NCBI RefSeq assembly: GCF_017352135.1
Contig: NZ_CP071454.1
Coordinates: 496,001 to 560,000, forward strand
Source: Rhizobium lentis
Lineage (GTDB): Bacteria > Pseudomonadota > Alphaproteobacteria > Rhizobiales > Rhizobiaceae
Length of the DNA stretch: 64,000 nt
Direction: 5' to 3'
Under the pieces are notes generated by a model. That model was not told the DNA's origin. It saw only the letters and a program-made list of their open reading frames with translations, and searched no databases. The position numbers and the translations under genes were made by a program. This document shows positions 35,709 to 44,948 of this stretch, piece after piece. Numbering within the stretch: the stretch's first letter is position 1; every line of letters starts with the position of its first letter.

Positions 35709-36788
35709 TCAACCGGGCGGCAGTCTCCCTGAAATCGCGGCAGGCAGCGCGCGCAGCACGAGGCGGCGTAGCGGCATCCATCCCGTTCCGATAATGAGCA
35801 CGATCGCGCCGACGACGATCAGCGTCGTATAGATGTAGGTATCGACAGTCGCACTTCCCTGGCGGAAGACGCCGAAAATTGCAACGCCGAGCGACAGCAG
35901 CCCTGAGGTGACGAAGGCGCGGCGGTCGATGACAAGACCGATCAGCATCAGCGCTGCCACCGTCGCGACCACCACAGGTGCCCGCGACGACATGTTCCCC
36001 ACGAAAAAAATATTGCCGCCTTCTCCGAAAGACAGCAGGGAGACTGTGCTGTAGAGCAGCGCAGGGGCCGCGCCTAAGTGCAGCCAGAAAGCGATATCCG
36101 AACGCGTCGTCCGCCGCAGCCGGTCGCCGAGATCGAAATAGAGAGCCATAGCGAAGAGGCCGAGCGCGCAAACGAGGCCCACCGCAGCCAACATGGCGGG
36201 ATGATCGACGAAAAATGCGGGATTGCCGCTGCGCCATTGCACGAAACGCAAAAGCAGGGTGAGCACGACGGCAAGCCCCGACATGATGGAGAGCGCCAGC
36301 GACAGAGGCACGCGATAGCGGACATAATAGGCGCCGAGTAGAATCGGGAAGCCGGTGACGAAGTGCGTCACCGCCGGGCCGAAGGAACTGGAGGGTGTCC
36401 AAGGCGGGAAGAAATGGGACATCAACAGAGATGTCCAGCAGAACAGCGCGATCGTCAGGCTGACGGCCGGCAGGGCGAGCCGCTGGCGGCGCACCAGAAT
36501 TTCCGAAAGGACGATGATGGCAGCCGGCACGGCGTAAAGCGACGCAAGCCCCCAGAGGCCGATGATCGCGACAATAACGCCGATGGTGATCAGCACATCG
36601 TGGAAGCCGCGCACGAAACGCGGCGTCTCCGTATCCGACCACGCCTTCCCCTCGGCTGCGGCTGCCGGCCGCGCTTCGGCGACAGCCACGCCGCGCTCGA
36701 TAAGGAACGGCAGAAGCCGCCCTCCGGCCTCCGGCGAAATCAGCCCCTGGCGGGCGGCCTCGTTGAGTATCGACCTCAGATCAGTCAT
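35709..36788 (-). CDS. Multi-pass membrane protein, DUF2157-like
   Basis: A 359-residue protein with a soluble N-terminal segment of about 75 residues (LRSILNEAARQGLISPEAGGRLLPFL) resembling the start of DUF2157 proteins, then some ten to eleven hydrophobic helices. No transport or enzyme motif is visible. It is convergent with ychF (17 bases between stops). The ATG at 36788 opens MTDLRSI; an upstream extension is not supported. Function unknown. Confidence 0.75.
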   Translation of the reverse strand: MTDLRSILNEAARQGLISPEAGGRLLPFLIERGVAVAEARPAAAAEGKAWSDTETPRFVRGFHDVLITIGVIVAIIGLWGLASLYAVPAAIIVLSEILVRRQRLALPAVSLTIALFCWTSLLMSHFFPPWTPSSSFGPAVTHFVTGFPILLGAYYVRYRVPLSLALSIMSGLAVVLTLLLRFVQWRSGNPAFFVDHPAMLAAVGLVCALGLFAMALYFDLGDRLRRTTRSDIAFWLHLGAAPALLYSTVSLLSFGEGGNIFFVGNMSSRAPVVVATVAALMLIGLVIDRRAFVTSGLLSLGVAIFGVFRQGSATVDTYIYTTLIVVGAIVLIIGTGWMPLRRLVLRALPAAISGRLPPG

Positions 36789-36840
36789 GCCGGTTTGTCT
36801 CCCCGGAATCATTGAGCCCGCGTGGATGCTATTGTAAGCA

Positions 36841-36896
36841 CTAGAGCATGATGCCGAAAAGTGTAAGCGGTTTTCGGACCACATCATGCTCTAACT
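36841..36896. repeat. Rhizobium intergenic palindrome
   Basis: TAGAGCATGATG at the left is mirrored by CATCATGCTCTA at the right, and CCGAAAA by TTTTCGG inside, around a GTGTAAGCGG centre. This is a near-perfect dyad typical of abundant rhizobial intergenic repeats. It lies between a membrane protein gene and the MaoC pair. A diverged copy is at 14013-14053. Confidence 0.85.
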
Positions 36897-36972
36897 CTTT
36901 AATGTAGAACGGGATTCGGCCGACCGGCCTAAAAACATCCTGTTCCAGGCGCTGCATATGACGGAGGGGCGA

Positions 36973-37464
36973 ATGTCGGCAGAAAAGCTTTCCTTTGAGG
37001 ATTTTGAGCCGGGCCGTCGCTTCGCCCTCGGCCCTAAGCCGGTGCTCGCCGAGGAAATCATCGAGTTCGCCCAAGAGTTCGATCCGCAGCCGATGCATCT
37101 CGATGAGTCCGCCGGCCGCGCCAGCATCCTTGGCGGGCTTGCCGCCTCCGGCTGGCATACCTCCGCGATGCTGATGCGCATGATGGCCGACAGCTATATA
37201 GTGAGGGCGCTTTGCGAGGGTGCGCCGGGCATCGATCTGATGGAATGGCGAAAGCCGGTGTTGGCAGGCGATACGTTGCAAGGCCACTCCACCGTACTCG
37301 AAGCCCGGCAGATGCGCTCGCGCCCGGGCATGGGCATCGTCAAATTCCGCCACGCTTTGGAAAATCAGCGCGGGGAGGTCGTCTGCCTCTCCGAGAATTC
37401 GGTAATGATCCGCATGCGCCTTCCACCGGAGGGCGCCAATATGAGCTCGGAGCTGCCGGCATGA
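36973..37464 (+). CDS. MaoC-family (hot-dog) dehydratase, first of a pair
   Basis: A 163-residue hot-dog fold protein. The MaoC/R-hydratase signature is EFAQEFDPQPMHLDESAG, with the catalytic Asp and His in FDPQPMHLD, followed by GGLAASGWHTSAM and WRKPVLAGDTL. Such enzymes hydrate enoyl-CoA or related thioesters. GGAGGGG just ahead supports the ATG at 36973; one at 36958 is in frame. The stop overlaps the start of a second MaoC gene as ATGA. Confidence 0.88.
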   Translation: MSAEKLSFEDFEPGRRFALGPKPVLAEEIIEFAQEFDPQPMHLDESAGRASILGGLAASGWHTSAMLMRMMADSYIVRALCEGAPGIDLMEWRKPVLAGDTLQGHSTVLEARQMRSRPGMGIVKFRHALENQRGEVVCLSENSVMIRMRLPPEGANMSSELPA

Positions 37465-37928
37465 GAATGTCCGAACTTTACGCCGTTGGAGAGAAAGCCG
37501 AAATCGGCAGCTACACCTTCACCGAGGAAGATATTGTCCGCTTTGCCAGACGCTACGATCCGCAGCGTTTTCATATCGACAAGGAAGCTGCGAAGGACAC
37601 CCTCTTCGGCAGCCTCTGCGCCTCGGGCTGGCACACCACAGCGGCCTGGATGCGCACCTTTCTCGCTTTCTGGAAAAAGCAAAGCACCGCCCTTAAAGAA
37701 AGAGGCCTGACGGCGCCGAACCTCGGCCCCTCACCCGGCTTCCAGAAGCTGCAATGGCTGCGGCCGGTCTTCGCAGGCGATGTCGTGACCTATTCCGTCA
37801 CGCTTCTCTCCAGCCGGCCGCTCGCTTCGCGGCCGGGCTGGCACCTCAACACCATCCTCTGCGAAGGCGTCAATCAGAACGGCGATCCCGTCATGCGCTT
37901 CGAAAGTGGTGTCCTGGAGTTCGACTGA
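37461..37928 (+). CDS. MaoC-family (hot-dog) dehydratase, second of a pair
   Basis: A 155-residue paralogue of the preceding gene with FARRYDPQRFHIDKEAA as the signature and the same SGWHT and LRPVFAGD blocks. Both copies keep the Asp and His, so neither is an obvious inactive partner. The ATGA overlap makes translational coupling likely and fits a heterodimer or double hot-dog enzyme. Its CoA substrate is unknown. Confidence 0.88.
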   Translation: MRMSELYAVGEKAEIGSYTFTEEDIVRFARRYDPQRFHIDKEAAKDTLFGSLCASGWHTTAAWMRTFLAFWKKQSTALKERGLTAPNLGPSPGFQKLQWLRPVFAGDVVTYSVTLLSSRPLASRPGWHLNTILCEGVNQNGDPVMRFESGVLEFD

Positions 37929-37938
37929 CGCCGCCGGC

Positions 37939-38481
37939 TCAGTGCCCCGAGAATTCGACCAGCGTATGCACCACGACGCCGAGCTCTTCCAGCTTCCGGC
38001 GGCCGCCGAGGTCAGGCAGGTCGATGACGAAGCAGGCGCCGACCACCTCCGCGCCGATCTGGCGCAGAAGCTTGGTGGCCCCAACGGCCGTGCCGCCGGT
38101 GGCGATGAGATCATCGACCAGGATCACCTTTTCGCCGGGCTCGATCGCATCACGATGCATCTCCATCTCGTCGACGCCATATTCCAGGCTGTAGGCGATG
38201 CGCACGGTTTCGTGCGGCAGCTTGCCCTTCTTGCGGATCGGAACGAAGCCCGAGGAAAGCTGGTGCGCCACCGCACCGCCGAGAATGAAACCGCGGGCCT
38301 CCATGCCGGCGATCTTGTCGATCTTCGTCCCCGCATAGGGCTGCACCAGCTCATCGACCGCCCGGCGGAAAGCGCGGGGATTGCCGAGCAGCGTGGTGAT
38401 GTCGCGGAAAATGATGCCGGGCTTGGGATAGTCGGGGATGGAGCGGATGCTGGCTGCGAGCTCCGAAATCGTATTGTTCAT
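37939..38481 (-). CDS. apt: Adenine phosphoribosyltransferase
   Basis: A 180-residue purine salvage enzyme making AMP from adenine and PRPP. The N-terminal [18 protein letters not shown] is typical, and the PRPP motif is [13 protein letters not shown]. The length is normal. It is downstream of petABC on the same strand, but a strong terminator lies between, so it has its own promoter in the 70 bases before it. Confidence 0.95.
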   Translation of the reverse strand: MNNTISELAASIRSIPDYPKPGIIFRDITTLLGNPRAFRRAVDELVQPYAGTKIDKIAGMEARGFILGGAVAHQLSSGFVPIRKKGKLPHETVRIAYSLEYGVDEMEMHRDAIEPGEKVILVDDLIATGGTAVGATKLLRQIGAEVVGACFVIDLPDLGGRRKLEELGVVVHTLVEFSGH

Positions 38482-38551
38482 CGAAAATCCGTAGTAGCGA
38501 GCGCAGGAAATTGGCCGCACCCTATCAATTGCCAAGGATGGAACCAACAAA

Positions 38552-38575
38552 AAAGGCGGCTCGCAGGCCGCCTTT
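38552..38575. terminator. Terminator of the petABC operon
   Basis: AAAGGCGGC pairs with GCCGCCTTT around TCGCAG. The leftward product ends in a T-run (from AAAAAA at 38549 on the + strand), as expected for the minus-strand petABC transcript. Confidence 0.88.
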
Positions 38576-38595
38576 CGGAGTCAGGCAAGGAACGC

Positions 38596-39474
38596 TCAGT
38601 GCTCCTTGTTGGCGTAGACCGAACGCTTCGTCAGGTAGATCAGCACCGTAAAGATCGCCAGGAAGACGATGACCATGAAACCCGTGCGCTTGCGCTCTTC
38701 GAGATGCGGCTCGGCAGCCCACATCAGGAAGGCGGAGACATCCCTGGAATACTGGTCGACGGTCGCCGGCGCCCCATCGTCATAGGTCACCTGACCATCG
38801 GAGAGCGGCTTCGGCATGGCGAGAACGGCGGCGGCATTGAAATAAGGGTTATAATGTCCACCCTGCGGCACCTGGAAACCCGCCGGCGGCTCTTCATAGC
38901 CGGTCAGCAGTGCATGGATGTAATCCGGACCGCTTTCCTGATACTGGGTGAAGATGTCGAAAACGAATTGCGGGAAGCCGCGGGTGACGGCGCGGGCCTT
39001 GGCGATTAGCGAGAAATCGGGCGGAGCCGCGCCATTGTTGGAAGCAGCCGCGGCTTCAGCGTTGGGGAAAGGCGACGGGAAGTAATCGGAAGGAACCGCC
39101 TTGCGGGTAAACATCTCGCCGCTGGCGTTGGGACCGTCCTGGACCTCGTAATTCGCCGCGAAGGCTTTCACCTGCGCTTCGGAATAGCCGAGTTCGCCGA
39201 GCATGCGGAAAGGCACGAGCTTCATCGAATGGCAGGCTGCACAGACTTCCGTGTAGACCTTGAGGCCGCGCTGGAGCTGGCCCTTGTCATAATGGCCGAA
39301 CGGACCGGCGAAAGACCATTCCTCCTCCTTCGGATGCTTCAGCGGATAATGCGGCGTCTCACCTTCCGCGTGATGAGCCGGAGCCGCACCGTTGGCGGGC
39401 GCCTCCTCGGCCAGAGCAGCGCTGCCGAGACCGACGACAGCGAGCGAGAGAATGCTTGCAACAAGCGTTTTCAT
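38596..39474 (-). CDS. petC: Cytochrome c1 of the bc1 complex
   Basis: A 292-residue protein. The signal peptide ends AALA at residue 22, the haem c site is C78-AA-C81-H82 (EVCAACHSM), and the methionine axial ligand is probably in the AAVLAMPKPL block. A single C-terminal TM helix (GFMVIVFLAIFTVLIYL) anchors it. It carries electrons from the Rieske protein to cytochrome c. It is third in petABC; unlike the fused bc1 gene of Bradyrhizobium, b and c1 are separate genes here. Confidence 0.95.
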   Translation of the reverse strand: MKTLVASILSLAVVGLGSAALAEEAPANGAAPAHHAEGETPHYPLKHPKEEEWSFAGPFGHYDKGQLQRGLKVYTEVCAACHSMKLVPFRMLGELGYSEAQVKAFAANYEVQDGPNASGEMFTRKAVPSDYFPSPFPNAEAAAASNNGAAPPDFSLIAKARAVTRGFPQFVFDIFTQYQESGPDYIHALLTGYEEPPAGFQVPQGGHYNPYFNAAAVLAMPKPLSDGQVTYDDGAPATVDQYSRDVSAFLMWAAEPHLEERKRTGFMVIVFLAIFTVLIYLTKRSVYANKEH

Positions 39475-39499
39475 GTTTCTGTTCCCTTCCGTCGCGCGC

Positions 39500-40780
39500 T
39501 TACGCATTGGCCGCTGCGCTGGCGGCAGCTGTCTTGTTGCGCTTCTCGAGCACCGCTTCGGTGATCGAGTTCGGGATGCGGCGCGGCGTCTCGACGAGGC
39601 CGAGCACCGGCATGGCAACCAGGAAGAAGGCGAAGTAGAGGAGCGTGCAGATCTGCGAGATGATGACGAAACTCCCTTCCGCCGGCTGAGAGCCGAGCCA
39701 GCCGAGGATGATCGCGTTGATCACGAACAGCCAGAAGAACAGCTTGTACCAGGGACGGTAGACCGCAGAGCGGACCTTGGAGGTATCAAGCCAGGGCAGG
39801 AAGAACAGCACGATGATCGCGCCGAACATCACGAGCACGCCGCCGAGCTTGGAGTCGATCGGGCCGATGTTGAAGGTGATCGAACGCAGCATCGCGTAGA
39901 AGGGCAGGAAATACCATTCCGGGACGATGTGGGCCGGCGTCTTCAACGGGTCGGCCGGGATATAGTTGTCGGCATGGCCGAGGAAGTTCGGCATGTAGAA
40001 GACGAAATAGGCATAAACCAGTAGGAAGACCGATACGCCGAGCGCATCCTTCATCGTCGCATAAGGCGTGAAACGCACCGTGTCCGTCTTCGTCTTGACC
40101 TCGACGCCCGTCGGGTTCGTCTGGCCGGTGACGTGCAGCGCCCAGATGTGCAGGACGACGACGCCGGCGATCATGAAGGGCAGCAGGTAGTGCAGCGAGA
40201 AGAAGCGGTTCAGGGTCGGCTGTTCGACCGCAAAGCCGCCGAGCAGGAACTGCTGCAGCGATTCGCCGATCATCGGGAAAGCAGAGAAGAAGCCGGTGAT
40301 GACGGTAGCGCCCCAGAAGGACATCTGGCCCCAGGGCAGAACATAGCCCATGAAGCCCGTCGCCATCATCAGGAGGTAGATGACGACGCCGAGGATCCAG
40401 AGGATCTCGCGCGGGGCTTTGTAGGAGCCGTAGTAGAGGCCGCGGGCGATATGCAGGTAGACGGCGACGAAGAAGAACGATGCGCCGTTAGCATGCAGGT
40501 AGCGAAGCAGCCAGCCGTGGTTGACGTCACGCATGATCTTTTCAACAGAGTTGAAGGCGATCGTCGTGTCGGCGGCGTAGTGCATGGCGAGCACGATGCC
40601 CGTCAGGATCTGCACAACCAGCATCACGGAGAGCATGGCGCCGAAGGTATAGGCATAGTTCAGGTTTCTAGGAACCGGATATGCCACGAAGCTGTCATAG
40701 ACCATGCGCGGCAGCGGCAGGCGCGCATCGACCCATTTCTCGAAGCCGGTTGATGGTTCGTAGCTGGAATGGCCACTCAT
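39500..40780 (-). CDS. petB: Cytochrome b of the bc1 complex
   Basis: A 426-residue integral membrane protein with eight TM helices. Haem ligand histidines sit in [13 protein letters not shown] / [15 protein letters not shown] and in [10 protein letters not shown] / [12 protein letters not shown]. The Qo-site motif is [10 protein letters not shown]. It oxidises ubiquinol at the periplasmic side and reduces it at the cytoplasmic side. The gene starts 14 bases after petA and ends 25 bases before petC. Confidence 0.97.
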   Translation of the reverse strand: MSGHSSYEPSTGFEKWVDARLPLPRMVYDSFVAYPVPRNLNYAYTFGAMLSVMLVVQILTGIVLAMHYAADTTIAFNSVEKIMRDVNHGWLLRYLHANGASFFFVAVYLHIARGLYYGSYKAPREILWILGVVIYLLMMATGFMGYVLPWGQMSFWGATVITGFFSAFPMIGESLQQFLLGGFAVEQPTLNRFFSLHYLLPFMIAGVVVLHIWALHVTGQTNPTGVEVKTKTDTVRFTPYATMKDALGVSVFLLVYAYFVFYMPNFLGHADNYIPADPLKTPAHIVPEWYFLPFYAMLRSITFNIGPIDSKLGGVLVMFGAIIVLFFLPWLDTSKVRSAVYRPWYKLFFWLFVINAIILGWLGSQPAEGSFVIISQICTLLYFAFFLVAMPVLGLVETPRRIPNSITEAVLEKRNKTAAASAAANA

Positions 40781-40794
40781 GAATCAGTCTCCCC

Positions 40795-41373
40795 TCAACC
40801 GATCTTGATTTTGGTATCGGACACAAATGAAAAGGTCGGGATCGCCAGGTTCTCAGGCGCAGGACCCTTCCGGATGCGGCCGGCCGTATCGTAGACCGAG
40901 CCATGGCAGGGACAGAACCAACCATTGTATTCGCCGGCCTGGCCGAGCGGGACGCAACCGAGATGGGTGCAGGTACCGATCATGACGATCCAGTTTTCCT
41001 TGCCTTCGCCGCCCGAGCGGTCGGCGCCCGTTGCCTGAGCGTCGGCAGGAAGGTTTGCATTGCGGGCCACCGGATCCTTGAGATCCGACACCGGGACATC
41101 GGCTGCGGCCTTTACTTCTTCCGGCGTGCGGTTGCGAATGAAGATCGGCTTGCCGCGCCACTTCACCGTCAAGGACATGCCGGGCTCAAGGCTTGCGACA
41201 TCGACTTCGATGGAAGCCAGCGCCAGTGTCGACGCGTCCGGGCGCATCTGGTCGATAAACGGCCATGCGAACGCTGCGGCGCCGACGGCACCAGCCATAC
41301 CAGTGGTGAGATAAAGGAAATCACGGCGAGTGGGCTCTGTCGAAGCCTCGCTTGTCGTTTCGTGTTCGCTCAC
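40795..41373 (-). CDS. petA: Rieske iron-sulfur protein of the bc1 complex
   Basis: A 192-residue protein. A twin-arginine motif (TRRDFLYLTTG) precedes its single membrane anchor, consistent with Tat export after cofactor insertion. The 2Fe-2S ligands are C135, H137, C154 and H157 (CTHLGC, CPCHG), with C140 and C156 forming the stabilising disulfide. First gene of petABC; the 286 bases upstream, shared with a divergent phosphatase gene, hold the promoter. Confidence 0.97.
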   Translation of the reverse strand: MSEHETTSEASTEPTRRDFLYLTTGMAGAVGAAAFAWPFIDQMRPDASTLALASIEVDVASLEPGMSLTVKWRGKPIFIRNRTPEEVKAAADVPVSDLKDPVARNANLPADAQATGADRSGGEGKENWIVMIGTCTHLGCVPLGQAGEYNGWFCPCHGSVYDTAGRIRKGPAPENLAIPTFSFVSDTKIKIG

Positions 41374-41659
41374 GGCTTAACCATCCTCTGCGCAATTATC
41401 GCGGAATTCCGCCCTGCCCCCTCTGCTGACGAATCGATCTGGACACATTTCGGCCATAGATTCCCCGGCAATCCGGCGCGTTCTAAGCTTGATCGCAAAT
41501 TATGTCCAGCCTTGACAAGGGCACGAGGGCACAATGTCGCGGGAAATTTCCGATGAATTTATTAGGGCAAACACGCCCCTGCAGTTATGTTGCATTGCAA
41601 CAAAAAGGCCGCCGTGATAGGCGCAGTCGCAATCACGCCAGCGAGCCGGACCGGAGCGG

Positions 41660-42592
41660 ATGAGAGACACGATTTTTTGCGTATTCAGCGTCCTCACGAC
41701 TCTCGTCCTCGCCGTCGTCTCGCTGCGCTATGCCAAAGATTTCTATCTGCTTTCTTTCTTTTACAGCTTTCAGATTCATCTGGCCGCGGCCGCGGCCGTG
41801 GCGTCCGGCATAGCCCTCCTCGTCAAGCGGCATTGGTACGGACTGCTGACGCTCGGCGCATCGATGGTGCTCGTCGTCCACGGCATCGTGATGACGCGTG
41901 AATTCGTCGAGCCCGCGCTCGACGACGGCCGCCCCGCTCTCTTCAAGCTGATGTCCTTCAATATCGAGAACGACAATTTCGCAAACGGCACCGCGATCGC
42001 CGACATGGCGATCACCTCGGGCGCCGATGTCGTCAACATCCTGGAAGCCGAACCGTTACTGTCCGAACTGCCGCGGCTACTAGAGGTCTACCCCTACTAC
42101 ATCGGCTGCGGCGTCGGCATGGAGCAATGCGATACACTCGTCCTGTCGAAGCGCCCGCTGATCGAGCCCCGCATCCGCAACCTTGGGCTGCTCTGGCGCA
42201 ACCGGCTGACGATCTCGACGATCGACTTCGACGGCCAGAAGGTCAATTTCCTCGCCGCGCACCTGACCAAACCCTATTATGACGAATTCCACGGCCTGGA
42301 AATCGGGGACCTCGCCGAGATCATCCCTTCTCTGCCGGGACCGCTCGTGCTTGCCGGTGATTTCAACACGTCGATTCTGGCGCCCGACATGCAGTATCTT
42401 ATGCGCAGCCAGGGCTTGGGCACGGCATCGCTGGAACCGGCGACATGGCCGATCGCCGCCGGCCCGCTCGGCATTGCGATCGATCACGTCTTCAGCAAAG
42501 CGCCCTTGCGCCTGAAATCTGTCCGCCGCATCGAGAATAGCTTCGGATCAAACCATTTTGGCCTCATGGCGGAATTCGTCGTCGATCCTTGA
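41660..42592 (+). CDS. Endonuclease/exonuclease/phosphatase (EEP) family membrane protein
   Basis: A 310-residue protein with three TM helices in the first 85 residues and a catalytic EEP domain outside. Visible active-site blocks are SFNIEND, ILEAEP, LAGDFNTS, IDHVFS and SNHFGLMAE, giving the Asn, Glu, Asp, Asn and His set of the fold. The active site probably faces the periplasm. The target may be a phosphodiester in lipid or nucleic acid; it cannot be told. Its 3' end overlaps that of the convergent ABC transporter gene by 45 bases. Confidence 0.8.
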   Translation: MRDTIFCVFSVLTTLVLAVVSLRYAKDFYLLSFFYSFQIHLAAAAAVASGIALLVKRHWYGLLTLGASMVLVVHGIVMTREFVEPALDDGRPALFKLMSFNIENDNFANGTAIADMAITSGADVVNILEAEPLLSELPRLLEVYPYYIGCGVGMEQCDTLVLSKRPLIEPRIRNLGLLWRNRLTISTIDFDGQKVNFLAAHLTKPYYDEFHGLEIGDLAEIIPSLPGPLVLAGDFNTSILAPDMQYLMRSQGLGTASLEPATWPIAAGPLGIAIDHVFSKAPLRLKSVRRIENSFGSNHFGLMAEFVVDP

Positions 42593-44461
42593 GTCTGCAT
42601 CCTCGTCGGCCGGGAGAAAACCGCCGGACTGACGCGCCCAAAGCCCGGCATAGAGGCCGCCGCGACGAAGCAGCTCATCGTGGCTTCCCTCCTCGATCAT
42701 CCGGCCGAGGTCGACGACGATCAGCCGGTCGAGCGCGGCGATCGTCGACAGCCGGTGGGCGATCGCCAACACCGTCTTGCCCTCCATGATCCGATGAAGA
42801 TTGGACTGGATCGCTTCCTCCACTTCCGAATCGAGCGCCGACGTCGCTTCGTCGAGAACGAGGATCGGTGCGTCCTTCAGCATGACCCGCGCAATGGCGA
42901 TGCGCTGCCGCTGGCCGCCCGAGAGTTTGACACCGCGTTCGCCGACATGCGCGTCGAAACCTCTGCGGCCCTGCTGATCCTGCAGCCGGGCGATGAAGTC
43001 GATCGCTTCGGCGCGCCTGGCCGCCTCGATCAGCCGCCCCTCGTCGGCATCGGGCCGGCCGAACAGGATATTGTCGCGCACGGAACGATGCAGCAGCGAA
43101 GTATCCTGGCTGACGACGCCGATCTGCATCCGCAGCGATTCCTGGGTCGCTGCCGATATATCCTGACCGTCGACGAGAATGCGGCCCTCCTGAATGTCGT
43201 AGAGACGCAGCAGCAGGTTCATCAACGTTGATTTTCCGGCGCCCGAACGGCCGACGATCCCGACCTTCTCGCCTGGACGGATGGTCAGGGAGAAGTTCTC
43301 GACCACTGGCTCCTGATCCTTGCCGTAGCGGAAAGAAACATTGTCGAAGCGAATGCCGGGATGGCGGATCACCAGGCTCTTGGCGTCAGGCCGATCGACG
43401 AGTCCCAGAGGCTGGGAGATCAGTTCAGCAGCATTCTGGATGGTGCCGAGATTGCGCATGATGCCATTGAACTGCGTCATCAATCGGCCGAGCAGGAAAT
43501 TCAGCCGGAGCACCAGCGCCAGCGAGAATGCCACCGCACCAGAACTGATGAGGCCGCGCAGCCAGAGATCGACGCTCAAGCCCGCCATCGTCACGATCAT
43601 CAGGCCGGAGAGCAGCGCCATGGAGGCCCTCACACCGGTGATGAACCGGGTGAAGCGAAGCACCGTATCCTGATAGATATCGAAACCTTGGCGCATGTAG
43701 CGGTCGCTCTCCTCGTCGCGTGCGAACAGCTTCAGCGTCTGCATGTTGCTGTAGGCGTCGACCATCCGGCCGTTCAGCATCGATCCGGCCTCCGCCGTTT
43801 CGCGGGAATGATGACGGATCCGCGGGACGAAATGGCGGGCAAGCAGGCTGAAGGCGCCAAGCCAGAACAGCACGACGGCGGCGAGTGAAAGATCGAGCCG
43901 GGCGACGAGCACCAGCGTCGTTACGGCATAAATTCCGACGAACCAGACGCTTTCCATCAACGAAGTAACGAGATCGCCGGTTGCCTGGCCGGCCGACCAG
44001 ACCTTGGTGACGATGCGCCCGGAAAAATCGCTCTGAAAGAACGACAATGATTGTCTTGAGACGTGGAGATAAGATTGCCAACGTGCTAGATTGTAGAAGC
44101 CCGGCGTGATCACCTGCTGATCGACGAGGGCAATCAGGAAGGCGACGACGAAACGCACGAGCCCGATCAGAGCGAGCATGCCGAACAGCTCGCCGCCATG
44201 GGCCGCGAGAAGGCCGCTCCAGCCGGCGCCGGGCGTAATGCTTGCGAGAATATCGACAAGGCGTCCGACAAACCAGAAGAGCGCGGCCTCGATGGCTGCC
44301 GACGTGCCGCCGAGAATAAGCATGGCGATGAACGGCATTTTCGCCTGGCCGATATAAAACCAGATGAAACCGAGCGTTGCGCGCGGCGGCTGCAAGTTGT
44401 CACGCGGGCGGAACGGATCGATCCAGGTTTCGAACAGGCGGAAGACAGGTCGCAGGAACAT
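42548..44461 (-). CDS. ABC exporter, fused membrane and ATPase domains
   Basis: A 637-residue half-transporter: six TM helices (about residues 35-330) and an ATPase domain with Walker A GRSGAGKST, signature LSGGQRQR, Walker B ILVLDEATSALD and the switch His (AHRLST). All motifs are canonical, so it can act as a homodimer. Members export lipids, glucans, peptides or drugs. A close paralogue lies 490 bases upstream on the same strand. The ATG at 44461 starts MFLRPVFRLFE, without an obvious ribosome site. Confidence 0.9.
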   Translation of the reverse strand: MFLRPVFRLFETWIDPFRPRDNLQPPRATLGFIWFYIGQAKMPFIAMLILGGTSAAIEAALFWFVGRLVDILASITPGAGWSGLLAAHGGELFGMLALIGLVRFVVAFLIALVDQQVITPGFYNLARWQSYLHVSRQSLSFFQSDFSGRIVTKVWSAGQATGDLVTSLMESVWFVGIYAVTTLVLVARLDLSLAAVVLFWLGAFSLLARHFVPRIRHHSRETAEAGSMLNGRMVDAYSNMQTLKLFARDEESDRYMRQGFDIYQDTVLRFTRFITGVRASMALLSGLMIVTMAGLSVDLWLRGLISSGAVAFSLALVLRLNFLLGRLMTQFNGIMRNLGTIQNAAELISQPLGLVDRPDAKSLVIRHPGIRFDNVSFRYGKDQEPVVENFSLTIRPGEKVGIVGRSGAGKSTLMNLLLRLYDIQEGRILVDGQDISAATQESLRMQIGVVSQDTSLLHRSVRDNILFGRPDADEGRLIEAARRAEAIDFIARLQDQQGRRGFDAHVGERGVKLSGGQRQRIAIARVMLKDAPILVLDEATSALDSEVEEAIQSNLHRIMEGKTVLAIAHRLSTIAALDRLIVVDLGRMIEEGSHDELLRRGGLYAGLWARQSGGFLPADEDADSRIDDEFRHEAKMV

Positions 44462-44622
44462 GGAAGCGATATAGGCGGATTGAGGGGAGCGGCAAAGGGA
44501 ATGAAAACGGACGCAACCTAATATTTTGGTAATAAACGATAACATCGGCGGCATCGCCATTGATTGCCCCCGAACCCGTCACAATCTGACGATACGATCG
44601 CGCTTCACCGGAGACAACGTCC

Positions 44623-44853
44623 ATGGAAACGAAAATGCTCGATACGCATATTCCGCTTCCGCTTGCAGACAGGTTGGATGCCTTGGCTCTCGACCTGGCG
44701 CTGCCGCGCGACGTAATCGTCACCGAGGCCATCACCGCCTGGCTCGACAGCGAGGAGCGTCGCCGCATCACCACACTGCGCACGCTCGCCGCCGCCAACA
44801 CCATCGTCGTTGTCGCACACGACCGCGTGATCGACTGGGCCGACAGCCTCTGA
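44623..44853 (+). CDS. Ribbon-helix-helix (CopG-like) protein
   Basis: A 76-residue protein with the RHH pattern: strand DTHIPLPLADRLDALALD, helix, then PRDVIVTEAITAWLDSEERRR. It resembles type II antitoxins, but the RelE/ParE-type toxin expected downstream is missing. It lies, inverted, between two paralogous ABC exporter genes and could regulate them or itself. DNA binding is inferred from the fold only. Confidence 0.72.
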   Translation: METKMLDTHIPLPLADRLDALALDLALPRDVIVTEAITAWLDSEERRRITTLRTLAAANTIVVVAHDRVIDWADSL

Positions 44854-44915
44854 ACGGCACGCCCGCCACCGGTCTTCCGCAACCGTCTGGCGAGCCCAGA
44901 TCGTCGTGGTGAAAA

Positions 44916-44943
44916 GGCCCTCCCCGCTTGCGCCGGGAGGGCC
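44916..44943. terminator. Terminator-like hairpin between RHH gene and ABC exporter
   Basis: GGCCCTCCC (44916-44924) pairs with GGGAGGGCC (44935-44943), a 9-bp perfect GC-rich stem. AAAA precedes it, giving a T-run on the minus strand, so it probably ends the leftward ABC exporter transcript. Confidence 0.75.
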
Positions 44944-44948
44944 GATCA

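Noticed and set aside
34495..36642. A 715-codon open frame on the - strand.
   Set aside because: It spans ychF in antisense and a second frame of the DUF2157-like gene; the well conserved YchF protein shows which strand codes.
42277..42515. Overlapping small frames inside the EEP gene.
   Set aside because: They follow from its codon bias; the active-site blocks of the EEP fold lie in the chosen frame.
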